A stretch of DNA of 64,000 nucleotides from assembly GCA_017457955.1 (NCBI GenBank), contig JAFTGL010000013.1, forward strand, positions 1 to 64,000. The letters run 5' to 3'. Shown in pieces: positions 7,449-15,920 of this stretch. Position numbers and translations under genes: made by a program. The DNA comes from Ruminococcus sp. GTDB lineage: Bacteria; Bacillota; Clostridia; Oscillospirales; Acutalibacteraceae. Every line of letters begins with the position of its first letter. Position 1 is the stretch's first letter. The notes under the pieces are model-generated. The model saw only the letters and a list, made by a program, of their open reading frames with translations. It did not search any database and was not told the origin of the DNA.

Positions 7449-8688
7449 AGCGCTTTCCGAAAAGCAGCTGCTGGCGATGTTCTGGTGGATGAAGGGCTCG
7501 GGCACGGAGCACTATGACGCGGTCATCTGTGACGGCGCGGTGCGGTCGGGCAAGACCTTCGCGCTCTCCCTGTCCTTTGTGATATGGGCGAGCTTCTGCT
7601 TTGACGGCGCGCTGCTGGGCTTTTGCGGCAAGACGATCACGGCGCTGAGGCGCAACGTGATCATCCCCCTCCTGCCTTGCCTCAAGGAGCTCGGCTTTGA
7701 CGTGCGGGAAAGCGTGAGTCAGAACCGTCTTACCATCCGTCTTGACGGTCGTGAAAACACATTTTACCTTTTTTCGGGAAAGGATGAGGGAAGCGCCTCG
7801 CTGATACAGGGCGTCACCCTGTCGGGCGTGATGTTCGACGAGGTCGCGCTCATGCCCCGCTCCTTTGTGGAGCAGGCGTTGGCGCGCTGTTCGGTCAGCG
7901 GATCGCGCTTCTTCTTCAACTGCAACCCCGAATACCCCTCACACTGGTTTTACAGGGAGTGGATACGGAACAGGAAGAACAAAAATGCCCTGTACATCCA
8001 CTTCCGCATGCGGGACAACCCCTCTCTCAGCGAGAAAATGCTCAGGCGGTACGAGAGCCTGTACACAGGCGCGTTCTACCGTCGTTTTGTCGAAGGGGAG
8101 TGGGTGAGCGTCTCGGGCGCTGTCTATCCCTTTATGGGCGACAGCGGTATGTTTGTCCCGCCTCCCGACGCTGCGGCGGAAGAATACTGTGTCTCCTGCG
8201 ATTACGGCACGGTGAATCCGACGTCGATGGGTTTGTGGGGGCGAATCGGTGATACGTGGTACCGCCTGCGTGAGAGCTACTATGACGCGCGGCGTGAAGG
8301 CAGCAGCAAGACTGATGAAGAGCATTATCGTTCTTTAGAAGAATTATTGGGAGATATCAGCCCGACTGCCGTCATCGTCGACCCGTCAGCTGCCAGCTTC
8401 ATCGAGGTGATCGAGCGGCACGGGCGTTATCCCGCGGTACGGGCGGAGAATAACGTCATCGACGGCATCCGCAAGACGAGTCAGGCACTGCTGAATAAGG
8501 AGATCGTGATCTGCGACACCTGCGCCGACGCCATCCGCGAGTTCTCGGTCTATCGCTGGGACGAGAACAAGCCGATGGACACCGTCATCAAGCGCGACGA
8601 CCACGCGATGGACGACATACGTTATTTTGTCAGCTATATAAAGGCGAATGAAGAAAAGCTCGACTTCGCCTTTATCGAACGACGGTAA
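7438..8688 (+). CDS. Phage terminase large subunit (PBSX type)
   Basis: A 416-residue packaging motor and headful nuclease that pumps DNA into the procapsid through the portal. The ATPase is intact: Walker A 'GAVRSGKT' (33-40), Walker B 'VMFDEV' (131-136) and the coupling segment 'FFFNCNP'. The RNase H-like nuclease has its acidic residues in 'SCDYGTVNP', 'VIVDPSAASF' and 'DDHAMDDIRYF'. The layout matches PBSX XtmB-like terminases. There is no frameshift or missing motif, so the motor looks functional; this matters because the rest of the prophage is reduced. Confidence 0.95.
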   Translation: MSFKALSEKQLLAMFWWMKGSGTEHYDAVICDGAVRSGKTFALSLSFVIWASFCFDGALLGFCGKTITALRRNVIIPLLPCLKELGFDVRESVSQNRLTIRLDGRENTFYLFSGKDEGSASLIQGVTLSGVMFDEVALMPRSFVEQALARCSVSGSRFFFNCNPEYPSHWFYREWIRNRKNKNALYIHFRMRDNPSLSEKMLRRYESLYTGAFYRRFVEGEWVSVSGAVYPFMGDSGMFVPPPDAAAEEYCVSCDYGTVNPTSMGLWGRIGDTWYRLRESYYDARREGSSKTDEEHYRSLEELLGDISPTAVIVDPSAASFIEVIERHGRYPAVRAENNVIDGIRKTSQALLNKEIVICDTCADAIREFSVYRWDENKPMDTVIKRDDHAMDDIRYFVSYIKANEEKLDFAFIERR

Positions 8689-8717
8689 CCGTTCCGGTTG
8701 CCAAACTGGAGGTAAAA

Positions 8718-9851
8718 GTGAAATTATTTTCGACGAGAAAACGCCCTTCCTCGCCCGGGGTGCAGACCTGCGCCGCGGCTGACAGGGGCATCATCCCTCC
8801 GATCCAATCTTTGAACCATCCCGCCGAGCTGCGGCTGTACCGTGAGCTTCGGGAAAATGTTCCCGTGATCGACGCCGCCGTGATGAAGCTGGTGCGCCTG
8901 CTCGGTGAATTCCGTATCGAGTGCGCCGACGAAGCCTCGCAGAAGGCGCTGGACAGCTTTGTCAGCCGTGTGAGCGTCGGCGGTATGGGAGCAGGGCTGA
9001 ATCAGTTTATCAGCACATACTTCGAACAGCTTTTGACCTACGGCACGGCTGTGGGCGAGATCGTGACCTATGAGGACGGCGGCGTAGCGGCACTGTACAA
9101 CGCGCCGTGCGACTCGGTCGTGCTGAAATACGGCGACAGTCCCGTCGACGTGCGGCTTTATACCGCCCCGATCGGTGAGCGGGAGCTGAGCCGTCCCGAT
9201 CTCATCAGCGTGACGCTCCTCAACCCCGAAGCAGGCACTCTGCGCGGCACTTCGATTTTGAAGGGCTTGCCGTTTGTCAGCGAACTGCTGATGAAGATTT
9301 TCCGCTGTGTGGGTCAGAACTTTGAGCGTTCGGGCAACGTGCGCTTTGCCGTGACCTATAACCCGCCTGCAGGCGCGGGATCGGTGAACGCGAAACAGCG
9401 CGTCAGGGAGATCGCGGACGAATGGAGCCGCGCCATGCGCGACAAAAGCCGTGTGTGCGACTTTGTCTCGGTCGGCGACGTGAATATCCGTGCCATCGGC
9501 GCGGACAACCAGATCATCGACTGCGACGTGCCCGTGCGCCATGTGCTCGAGCAGATCGTCTCAAAGCTCTCCATCCCGCCGTTCCTCTTGGGACTGTCGT
9601 GGTCCTCGACCGAGCGGATGTCCTCCCAGCAGGCGGATATCCTGACCTCGGAGCTGGACTATTACCGCGCGCTGCTGACGCCCGTGATCGAGAAGATCGC
9701 GCGGGTGTATCTGGACAGCGAGCGGCTGGATCCCGAGGTACATGTGGACTGGAGCAACATCAGTCTGCAGGATGAAACAGAGCTTGCCGAAGCGCGTCTG
9801 AACAACGCCCGCGCGGCACAGCTCGAGAGAAGCATGGAGGTGAACGAATGA
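8718..9851 (+). CDS. Phage portal protein
   Basis: The portal dodecamer forms the DNA channel at one capsid vertex and docks the terminase and tail. The 377-residue protein starts at GTG 8718 with GGAGG upstream. Recognisable segments are 'ELRENVPVIDAAVMKLVRLLGEF', 'LTYGTAVGEIV', 'GTSILKGLPFVSELLMKIFRCVGQNFERSGN' and 'SKLSIPPFLLGLSWSSTERMSSQQADILTSELDYYR'. It is shorter than the SPP1-type portals (about 500 residues) but fits HK97-like/PBSX-like ones. Its end overlaps the next gene by ATGA, so the two are translationally coupled. Confidence 0.9.
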   Translation: MKLFSTRKRPSSPGVQTCAAADRGIIPPIQSLNHPAELRLYRELRENVPVIDAAVMKLVRLLGEFRIECADEASQKALDSFVSRVSVGGMGAGLNQFISTYFEQLLTYGTAVGEIVTYEDGGVAALYNAPCDSVVLKYGDSPVDVRLYTAPIGERELSRPDLISVTLLNPEAGTLRGTSILKGLPFVSELLMKIFRCVGQNFERSGNVRFAVTYNPPAGAGSVNAKQRVREIADEWSRAMRDKSRVCDFVSVGDVNIRAIGADNQIIDCDVPVRHVLEQIVSKLSIPPFLLGLSWSSTERMSSQQADILTSELDYYRALLTPVIEKIARVYLDSERLDPEVHVDWSNISLQDETELAEARLNNARAAQLERSMEVNE

Positions 9852-10798
9852 AACACGGACAGGTGATCAAAAGCGCCTTTGACGGCGATCATGCCGAAGA
9901 AATGGCGCTGGTGAATCAGTACGCGCGCCGTGAGCTCAGCGAGGACGAGGTCTATCTCTTTTCGGTCGCGCTGTGTGACAACGACATTGACCGCGACAAT
10001 GAGCGCTTCACGGTGGAGTCGCTCTTTGCGCTGGAAAAGCTCTTTGTCGGCAAGACGGGGATCATCGACCATGACCCCACGGCGAAGAATCAGAAAGCCC
10101 GCATTATTTCATGCAGGGTCGAGAGCGTTGAAGGCGCGAAAACCGCTTTGGGCGACCAGCTCTTCCGCCTGACGGCGCGGGCATACATCCCGCGTACCGA
10201 GGGCAACGCCGAGCTGATTGAAGCCATCGAGGCAGGGATCGTCAAGGAGGTCTCTGTCGGCTGCAGCGTGGGTCACACGCTTTGCTCTATTTGCCATAAC
10301 GACATGCGCTCGCCCGAGTGCCGCCATCAGAAGGGCAGAGAATACGACGGCGAGGTGTGTTACGGCGAGCTGACCGAGCCGCGCGACGCCTACGAATTCA
10401 GCTTCGTCGCGGTGCCCGCCCAGCGCGCGGCAGGCGTGATCAAAGGATATAAGGAGAAGGATATGAAGGATATTTGCAAGTCCCTTTCGGGAGAAAACGA
10501 AGTCACCCTCTCTAAGGGTGAAGCCGCTCAGCTCAAAGAGTATATCGAGCGTCTCGAGAATGATAACGAGTACGCGAAGGCGTACCGCGAGGAGCTCTCA
10601 CAGCAGCTGAAAACCGCTCTGCGCGAGCAGGGCGTCACGCTCGATTTCGCGGTGGAAAACTGCATTATCAAGAAGCTGAGCGTCAATGAGGCGCAGGTGC
10701 TTTTGAAGGCGCTCAGACGTAAGGAACGCAAGGCTGTGTCTCAGCTTGGCGCAAAGCCCGCCGATGACAACGTCGGCAATACCGAATTCAGAATTTAA
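9848..10798 (+). CDS. Capsid maturation protease fused to scaffold (XkdF-like)
   Basis: A 316-residue protein. Residues ~30-195 resemble prohead protease/XkdF folds: 'YLFSVALCDNDIDRDNERF', 'GIIDHDPTAKNQKARI', 'EVSVGCSVG' and 'YEFSFVAVPAQRAAGVIK'. Residues ~210-290 are charged and helical ('LKEYIERLENDNEYAKAYREELSQQL'), typical of an internal scaffold released during maturation. A small cysteine cluster ('CSIC', 'CRHQ') inside the protease part may bind a metal. The position between portal and capsid genes is the usual one for this role. Catalytic residues cannot be assigned with certainty. Confidence 0.75.
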   Translation: MKHGQVIKSAFDGDHAEEMALVNQYARRELSEDEVYLFSVALCDNDIDRDNERFTVESLFALEKLFVGKTGIIDHDPTAKNQKARIISCRVESVEGAKTALGDQLFRLTARAYIPRTEGNAELIEAIEAGIVKEVSVGCSVGHTLCSICHNDMRSPECRHQKGREYDGEVCYGELTEPRDAYEFSFVAVPAQRAAGVIKGYKEKDMKDICKSLSGENEVTLSKGEAAQLKEYIERLENDNEYAKAYREELSQQLKTALREQGVTLDFAVENCIIKKLSVNEAQVLLKALRRKERKAVSQLGAKPADDNVGNTEFRI

Positions 10799-10810
10799 CG
10801 GAGGTATATG

Positions 10811-11140
10811 ATGGATATTAAATTTACGGGTTATCAGGAAAACGTCCTGACCTTTGCGTGCGAAAGCACCGTTTCCGCGGGCAATCTTGTCAAGATGTCC
10901 GCGTCCGGCAAGGTGGCGAAGTGCTCCGCAAACGACGCTTTTATCGGCGTATGTATCAGCGTAAGCGACGGTTACGCCGCCGTACAGCTCGACGGCTATG
11001 TCGAGACCGCCAAGAGCGGCACCGTCAACGTCGGCTACAACAAGTTGGCTGCGGCGGCTTCCGGCGTCAAGACCGCTGAGAGCGGCGTTGAACGTTTGGT
11101 CATCTACAGCGACGACACCACCGTCGGCTTTATTCTGTAA
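10811..11140 (+). CDS. Capsid decoration (cement) protein-like
   Basis: A ~109-residue, beta-rich protein with repeating small residues: 'ACESTVSAGNLVKMSASGKVAKC', 'AFIGVCISV' and 'SGTVNVGYNKLAAAASG'. This plan fits DUF2190/head-decoration proteins that stabilise the shell at three-fold sites, and the gene lies directly before the major capsid gene as expected. Two ATGs (10808, 10811) follow GGAGG; the second has the better spacing. The assignment rests on position and layout. Confidence 0.65.
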   Translation: MDIKFTGYQENVLTFACESTVSAGNLVKMSASGKVAKCSANDAFIGVCISVSDGYAAVQLDGYVETAKSGTVNVGYNKLAAAASGVKTAESGVERLVIYSDDTTVGFIL

Positions 11141-11153
11141 AGGGGGAAAAACT

Positions 11154-12161
11154 ATGGCAAATTTTGAAAACATCACGCTCGAAAAGGGCATGTATCAGAG
11201 CGGCAAGTCTCTGACCAAGATCCTGGAGTCTCTCGACCCCAGCGAGAATTACAAAGGCACCGCGCTCGAGGGTCTGGACGCGTTCTCGCGTCAGCTCAAG
11301 CGCTTCGACATCAAGGTATCGGGCAAAGGCTCCGACACCATCGAAAAGTTCTTCGTGACATCCAACTCCGCGGCGCTGTTCCCCGAGTATGTCAGCCGCG
11401 CCGTCAACGCAGGTAAGGAGGAAGCGAACCTCTTAGGCGATATCGTCGCGACCGTGACGCAGATCGACGGCATGGACTACCGCTCCTGCACTTCATCCCT
11501 GTCCGACGATGACAAGACCATGAAGCGCGTCGCGGAGGGCGCATTCATCCCCGCGACCGAGATCAAGACCAACGACAACCTTGTGCACCTGCACAAGCGC
11601 GGCCGCATGCTGGTCGCAAGCTATGAGGCGCTGCGCTTCCAGCGTATCGACCTCTTCACCGTTACCTTGAAGCAGATCGGCGCGTACATCGCCCGCTCCC
11701 AGATGGCTGACGCGGTGGACGTCATTCTTAACGGCGACGGCAACAACAACGCCTGCGGCACTGTCAGCCCCGCGTCTTCGGGCAGCCTGAGCTATGCCGA
11801 CCTGATCTCCATGTGGAGCGCGTTGACTCCCTTTGAGCTGAACACCGTGCTGGCGTCTACCAACGCGATGACCGCTCTGCTCACTATGAGCGAGATGAAG
11901 GACGCTGTCGCGGGTCTGAACTTCCAGGGCAGCGGCAAGATGATCACCCCTCTGGGCGCGAATCTGATCCACACCACCGCCCTGAGCGGCAATAACCTGA
12001 TCGGTCTCGACAAGAACTGTGCCCTCGAGATGGTCATCGCGGGCGACGTAGCGGTCGACTACGACAAGCTGATCGACCGTCAGCTTGAGAGGGCGACCAT
12101 CAGCTGTATCGCGGGCTTCGCGAAGATCTACGACGGCGCCGCAAAGAAGATGACCTACTAA
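11154..12161 (+). CDS. Major capsid protein (HK97 fold)
   Basis: A 335-residue shell protein. Features typical of HK97-fold capsids without a long delta domain: 'VTQIDGMDYRSC', 'AEGAFIPATEI' (start of the E-loop/spine region), 'HLHKRGRMLVASYEALRFQRIDLF', 'ARSQMADAVDVILNGDGNN', and a C-terminal 'IAGDVAVDYDKLIDRQLERATISCIAGFAKIYDGA'. ATG 11154 has AGGGGG just upstream; the reading frame extends further upstream inside the previous gene. No cleaved N-terminal extension of HK97 size is visible, so scaffolding is probably supplied by the upstream fused protein. Confidence 0.9.
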   Translation: MANFENITLEKGMYQSGKSLTKILESLDPSENYKGTALEGLDAFSRQLKRFDIKVSGKGSDTIEKFFVTSNSAALFPEYVSRAVNAGKEEANLLGDIVATVTQIDGMDYRSCTSSLSDDDKTMKRVAEGAFIPATEIKTNDNLVHLHKRGRMLVASYEALRFQRIDLFTVTLKQIGAYIARSQMADAVDVILNGDGNNNACGTVSPASSGSLSYADLISMWSALTPFELNTVLASTNAMTALLTMSEMKDAVAGLNFQGSGKMITPLGANLIHTTALSGNNLIGLDKNCALEMVIAGDVAVDYDKLIDRQLERATISCIAGFAKIYDGAAKKMTY

Positions 12162-12174
12162 GGGGGTCATACTC

Positions 12175-12540
12175 TTGCGACTGAATGAGATTATCGAACG
12201 ATTCCGCCTGATCTCTGGCTTCAAGATGAAGGAAGTGTCGCAGTGGACGCCCGTCATCGTTGACTGCAGAGCGTTTTTTGAATCGCGCATCGCCGATCGT
12301 GACGCGCTTGCGGATGAGGATATCCGCCGCTTGGAGCACGCCTGCGCCGTCTACGCCTACTACCGTATCAGTCAGATCGCGCAGATGAGCGACCTCGGTT
12401 CGTTCAAGGTAGGCGACGTCCAGATGAACATCAGGACGGTCAGCAAAGCGGCTGAAAAGCTGTGGAGCGCCGAGCGTGAGAATATCTCCGATCTCGGCGA
12501 TTTCAGCGACGGCTTCTCTTTTAAGAGGGTGCGCGTATGA
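12175..12540 (+). CDS. Head-tail connector protein
   Basis: A 121-residue, mainly helical protein starting at TTG 12175 with AAGGGGG upstream. 'RRLEHACAVYAYYRISQIA' and its place right after the capsid gene fit the gp6/gp15-type adaptor ring that sits under the portal. It overlaps the next gene by four bases. No diagnostic motif is known to me, so the role is inferred from gene order. Confidence 0.65.
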   Translation: MRLNEIIERFRLISGFKMKEVSQWTPVIVDCRAFFESRIADRDALADEDIRRLEHACAVYAYYRISQIAQMSDLGSFKVGDVQMNIRTVSKAAEKLWSAERENISDLGDFSDGFSFKRVRV

Positions 12541-12893
12541 GACTGACAGGTTATCTTGACAGCGCCCTCAAAAAATTCGGCAACACCGTTCGGATCTCCC
12601 GCGGCGGCAGGACAGAGGTCGTCAAAGCCTTTGTCCAGCCGCTTCGGCGGCGCCACCGCCTGTACATCAACGACCGCTATATCCCCGCGGGCTACTTCGA
12701 TAACCGCTATCTGCTGTATATCGGTCCCGGGGACAAGGTCCTCGAGGACGGCATGCGCGTGCGGTGCGGGGGAACAGGCTATACGGTGGTGACGTCAGAG
12801 ATCTTCGCGGCGCATGACGAGGATATTTACGTGTGGGCGATACTCATGCCCGTCACGAAAGGCAAGGAGGATTACTATGATGACATCGGTTGA
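12537..12893 (+). CDS. Head closure / head-tail adaptor protein
   Basis: A 118-residue, beta-rich basic protein ('RISRGGRTEVVKAFVQPLRRR', 'YFDNRYLLYIGPGDKVLEDGMRV', 'GYTVVTSEIF'). This resembles head-closure proteins of the gp16/FII type, which form a ring below the connector. The gene order (connector, closure, tail completion) is conserved in siphophages and myophages. The end overlaps the following start region by 17 bases. Confidence 0.6.
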   Translation: MRLTGYLDSALKKFGNTVRISRGGRTEVVKAFVQPLRRRHRLYINDRYIPAGYFDNRYLLYIGPGDKVLEDGMRVRCGGTGYTVVTSEIFAAHDEDIYVWAILMPVTKGKEDYYDDIG

Positions 12894-13302
12894 AAAGTGT
12901 ATCGACGCGATGATCAGCAGTGTGAAGAAGGAAAAATATCTGCAGGGCTTCGCGTTCATCCCGGGTTATCCGGCACATAAAACGCCCAACCCCGTCACAA
13001 AATATACGGTGGCAGTCGTCAACAACGAGGTCAGCGTCAAGTGGCAGGGGATCGGGCACGCGGATCAGTGGAGAGTCTTTGAGGTTCTGCTGACGCTCAG
13101 GGTATACGCGCCCGAGGGCAGCTCGGGTTCGGCTTTACTGCGCGCGAGTTCCCTTCTGATGAACGCGCTGGAATCTACAGACCCGTGGTTTGAGATCTCC
13201 GAGATGAAGCTCTCGGGTATCGGCTTCGATACCGCCTCCCGCACCGAGTACCGCGACGTGATCGTAAAGCGGCATATAGGGGTGAAGATCGAAGATGACT
13301 GA
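12877..13302 (+). CDS. Tail completion/terminator-like protein
   Basis: A 141-residue protein starting at ATG 12877, seven bases after AAGGAGG. Segments 'YTVAVVNNEVSVKWQGIGHADQWRVFEVLLTLRVYAPEG' and 'LMNALESTDPWFEISEMKLSGIGFDT' match the alternating alpha/beta plan of tail terminator (gpU-like) proteins that cap the tail at the head end. The gene ends inside the start of the next one. It is the last gene before the tail and baseplate set. Confidence 0.6.
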   Translation: MMTSVEKCIDAMISSVKKEKYLQGFAFIPGYPAHKTPNPVTKYTVAVVNNEVSVKWQGIGHADQWRVFEVLLTLRVYAPEGSSGSALLRASSLLMNALESTDPWFEISEMKLSGIGFDTASRTEYRDVIVKRHIGVKIEDD

Positions 13303-13675
13303 GTTCAGATTGGTCAGAGGTACACAAATCACCGTGTACGCCGATGAAAGCCCTCTTTTCGGGCTGATCTCCTTTTCGGCTTCACAGCAGATACAGTATC
13401 ATGAGGTGTACGAGTACCTGAGCGCCCGACCTTGCGAGCGTGTGCCGCAGGGCAAGGGATACGCGATCACCATGCGCTTTCTCTCGATGTTTGACTCCCA
13501 ACTGCCCGAGGATGAAGCCTTCACCCTGACCGTCGCTGACGGCGATACGCGTTACATCTACAAGGACTGCCGCATGACGTCGCGTAAAACGGAGCTCAGG
13601 GGCAATGAGCACGCCGAAGAGGTCATCACCGCGCAGGCGGATACGATGGAAAAGCAGGTGATATCAAATGAATGA
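13295..13675 (+). CDS. Tail tube-like protein
   Basis: A 126-residue, beta-rich protein: 'VYADESPLFGLISFSASQQIQYHEVYEYLSAR', 'YAITMRFLSMF', 'FTLTVADGDTRYIYKDCRM' and 'EEVITAQA'. The strand pattern and location recall the tube protein of contractile tails (XkdM) or a tube-like baseplate initiator. No sheath gene precedes it and no tape measure follows, so it may act as a single adaptor ring and not as a polymerised tube. The assignment is tentative. Confidence 0.45.
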   Translation: MTEFRLVRGTQITVYADESPLFGLISFSASQQIQYHEVYEYLSARPCERVPQGKGYAITMRFLSMFDSQLPEDEAFTLTVADGDTRYIYKDCRMTSRKTELRGNEHAEEVITAQADTMEKQVISNE

Positions 13676-13790
13676 GGAAATGAGGATTTCGGAAGGTTAT
13701 GACGCCGAACGCCTGTCGCTCGAAATGGAGCGTGACGCGCGTCGTTACGGCAAAGCCTTCACCGAGGAAGAGGAGGTCAGGCTGATATGA
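13668..13790 (+). CDS. Small 40-residue protein in the tail region
   Basis: An ORF starting ATGAATGAGG inside the end of the tube-like gene and ending in ATGA shared with the next gene, so it is locked into the translational chain. The product is highly charged (MNEEMRISEGYD at the start, FTEEEEVRLI at the end). It occupies the position where chaperone and tape-measure genes normally lie in PBSX-like phages; it could be the remnant of a deleted chaperone or a true small tail factor. No family recognised. Confidence 0.55.
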   Translation: MNEEMRISEGYDAERLSLEMERDARRYGKAFTEEEEVRLI

Positions 13791-14308
13791 AAAACGCGCC
13801 TATGCGCTTTGACGGGCTGAGTCTGCGGCATAATCCCGAGACGCTCTCCGTCAGCGGAAAGAACGCCGTCAAAGAATACGCGTCGCCCTGCTGTGACGCG
13901 GACAGCGACAGCCTGTACAAAGAGCCGCTGTGTATCTCGGGCGAGGGCGAATTGAGCGGCACGGACTGTATCGACCAGTATATCGCGCTCAAGGAATTAC
14001 AGCGCACCCGCAAGCCCGCAAAGCTCGTGCTCCCGCGCATGGAGCCGCTCTACGCCTATCTCAAGGAGCTGTCGCTCACCGCGAAGCGCGTGGATAATGT
14101 GCTTTCCTACCGCTTCGTTTTTGTCGAAGCAAAAAGCCCGCGTCAGCATACCGCGGGCACGGACAGCCCCTATATCGCGTCACAGGGCGAGAGCTTATGG
14201 GATATCGCGTACGCGAAGGAGATTCCCGTGGAACAGCTGGTCGCGCTCAATCCGCAGATCCCGCTGATCAATCATCTGAGCGCGGGAGAGAGGGTAAAGC
14301 TATGCTGA
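13787..14308 (+). CDS. LysM-domain baseplate protein (XkdP-like)
   Basis: A 173-residue protein. The N-terminal two thirds (residues 1-115) form a baseplate domain. Residues ~125-173 form a LysM module ('YIASQGESLWDIAYAKEIPVEQLVALN', ending 'AGERVKL'). In PBSX, P2-like and other contractile systems this protein (XkdP/gp53-like) joins tube and hub, its LysM contacting peptidoglycan or other baseplate parts. Start and stop both overlap neighbours by 4-7 bases. Confidence 0.8.
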   Translation: MKNAPMRFDGLSLRHNPETLSVSGKNAVKEYASPCCDADSDSLYKEPLCISGEGELSGTDCIDQYIALKELQRTRKPAKLVLPRMEPLYAYLKELSLTAKRVDNVLSYRFVFVEAKSPRQHTAGTDSPYIASQGESLWDIAYAKEIPVEQLVALNPQIPLINHLSAGERVKLC

Positions 14309-15231
14309 GTTGTGTGATACGGGACGTCAGCGGCAGGGAGATCATCATGCCCCGCCTGCTGAGCCTGCAAATCAATATCGACGAGGGCGTTCCGGCAGAT
14401 TCGCTGTACGCTGTGTTCCCTGAGATACAGACACAGGAGCTTGCCGCTGTCACCGTTTATGACGGCGATCGGGCGGTATTCATCGGCGTGATCGACGAAG
14501 AAGAGCATGAGCGCGGCGCTCAGGGCGAGTATCTGAAGATCTCCGCGCGTTCTCTCGCGGCACACCTGACGGACAATGAAGCCATGCCCTGTGCTTACGA
14601 TCACCCGTCCATGCGCTTTATTTATGAGCGTTATGCAAAGCCCTACGGTATCACGATGGAGGACGGCGGCGACGAGACCTATTTCGGGGAGCAAAGCGTG
14701 CTGAAGGGCTTCTCCTGCTGGCGGGTGCTGAAAAAATTCTGCGCCGCCTGTTACTCGTCCGTGCCGCGGATCAGCTCGGTCGGCGTATTGTACCCTAAGG
14801 GGATCGGGCGCGGGGAAGAGACGGTTTTCGGTAAGGATGACGTGCGTTATATTTCCGTGAAAGAAATAAAGAAGCGCTGTGAGGAGCTGTCCGCCGTCTA
14901 TGTCAAAACCTCGAACGGCGGCTCCTATACGCTCCCGATCACGAACGCCGAGGCGGCAAAGCGCGGTATCCGCCGCGTAAGGTATCTGAACGCCGCGCTG
15001 ACCGAAAGTCCGCTCAGCTGTGCCGACGCGATGATCAGGGGCAGTAAGGCGAAAGCCTATGCCGTTCATCTGCGCTGTCCGTCATGCCTGCTGGGGCAGG
15101 AGGGCAACCGCGCGCGGGTCAAAGACAGTGTCCTTGCGGAGTCGGAAAACCTCTATATCAGCGCCGTGCATTATCGGATGAATGAAAACGGCGAATACTC
15201 GGATGTGATTTTAAAAAGGAGGAATAGCTGA
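14302..15231 (+). CDS. Baseplate hub protein (XkdQ/gpD-like)
   Basis: A 309-residue protein starting at ATG 14302 inside the end of the LysM gene. It has the late-control-D plan: 'LQINIDEGVPADSLYAVFPE', 'VYDGDRAVFIGVIDEEEHE', 'YLKISARSLAAHLTDNEAMP', 'YERYAKPYGI' and a C-terminal 'ESENLYISAVHYRMNENGEYSDVILKRR'. Hub proteins close the tail end and hold the spike. The start in the longer open frame (14197) would overlap the whole end of the LysM gene and is rejected. Length is normal for XkdQ. Confidence 0.82.
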   Translation: MLSCVIRDVSGREIIMPRLLSLQINIDEGVPADSLYAVFPEIQTQELAAVTVYDGDRAVFIGVIDEEEHERGAQGEYLKISARSLAAHLTDNEAMPCAYDHPSMRFIYERYAKPYGITMEDGGDETYFGEQSVLKGFSCWRVLKKFCAACYSSVPRISSVGVLYPKGIGRGEETVFGKDDVRYISVKEIKKRCEELSAVYVKTSNGGSYTLPITNAEAAKRGIRRVRYLNAALTESPLSCADAMIRGSKAKAYAVHLRCPSCLLGQEGNRARVKDSVLAESENLYISAVHYRMNENGEYSDVILKRRNS

Positions 15232-15569
15232 TGTGGATCAATGAATATATGACAGCCCTGCCTTACGGCAAGGGAACTGCCGCCGCGGGCGAGATCCGTT
15301 CCGCCTCGGGCGGCAGCGTAGCCGTCAGCTCTACGCGCGACTACGGCGCGGTGCCGGTGATCGCCCCCGCGGGGATCGCCTATGTGCCGCTTTCGGGCGC
15401 TTCTACGGTAGTGATGGACAGCGCGGGCGGCGCGGTATGCCTCGGCGTTGTCGCGCCTTCAAAAGAGGGTCTCCAGCCCGGCGAGCTGATGCTGTACTCC
15501 GCGGGGGGCGCTTCTATCGTGCTGAAAAACAGCGGCAAGGTGCTGATCAACGGACAGGAGGTCGGCTGA
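15231..15569 (+). CDS. Short baseplate spike-type protein (gpV-like)
   Basis: A 112-residue protein rich in Gly, Ala and Ser. 'VPVIAPAGIAYVPLSGASTVVMD' and the C-terminal 'GELMLYSAGGASIVLKNSGKVLINGQEV' fit the end of gpV/Gp45-type spike proteins, which carry an OB domain and a short beta-helix needle. It overlaps the hub stop by one base and abuts the gp25-like gene. It is shorter than usual, so the spike would be small. Confidence 0.65.
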   Translation: MWINEYMTALPYGKGTAAAGEIRSASGGSVAVSSTRDYGAVPVIAPAGIAYVPLSGASTVVMDSAGGAVCLGVVAPSKEGLQPGELMLYSAGGASIVLKNSGKVLINGQEVG

Positions 15570-15920
15570 ATGGATATCAGACTTTCAGACGGCGATATCG
15601 CCCTGACTCCCGCGGGAGACTGCGAATACATCAGCGGGATCGACGAGGCGGTACAGCGCGTGCGGATCGCCGTCCTGACAAAGAAGGGCAGTTTTCTTTA
15701 TGACAGGGAGCTGGGTACCGATTACAGCGGACTGAGCCGTGACGACAGCATGCTCAGAGAAAAGCTCGATATGCGGGTAAAAGAGAGCTGCGCCGATATC
15801 GACGGCGTACAGGTCGCGGCAGTCCGGCTGGGTTATAATCGTCAGCACGCGATCATTACGGTGAAGTATCAGAATGAAGAAAGCTATACGGAGGTGGATT
15901 TGACTGAATACATACAATGA
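15570..15920 (+). CDS. Baseplate wedge protein (gp25/DUF2634-like)
   Basis: A 116-residue protein. 'DIRLSDGDIALTPAGDCEYISGIDEAVQRVRIAVLTKKGSFLYDRELGTDYS' is typical of the XkdS/gp25 group, which forms the inner wedge ring and contains the EPR-type core in contractile machines. It ends with 'ESYTEVDLTEYIQ'. The start ATG follows the previous stop directly. It overlaps the start of the baseplate J gene. Confidence 0.82.
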   Translation: MDIRLSDGDIALTPAGDCEYISGIDEAVQRVRIAVLTKKGSFLYDRELGTDYSGLSRDDSMLREKLDMRVKESCADIDGVQVAAVRLGYNRQHAIITVKYQNEESYTEVDLTEYIQ

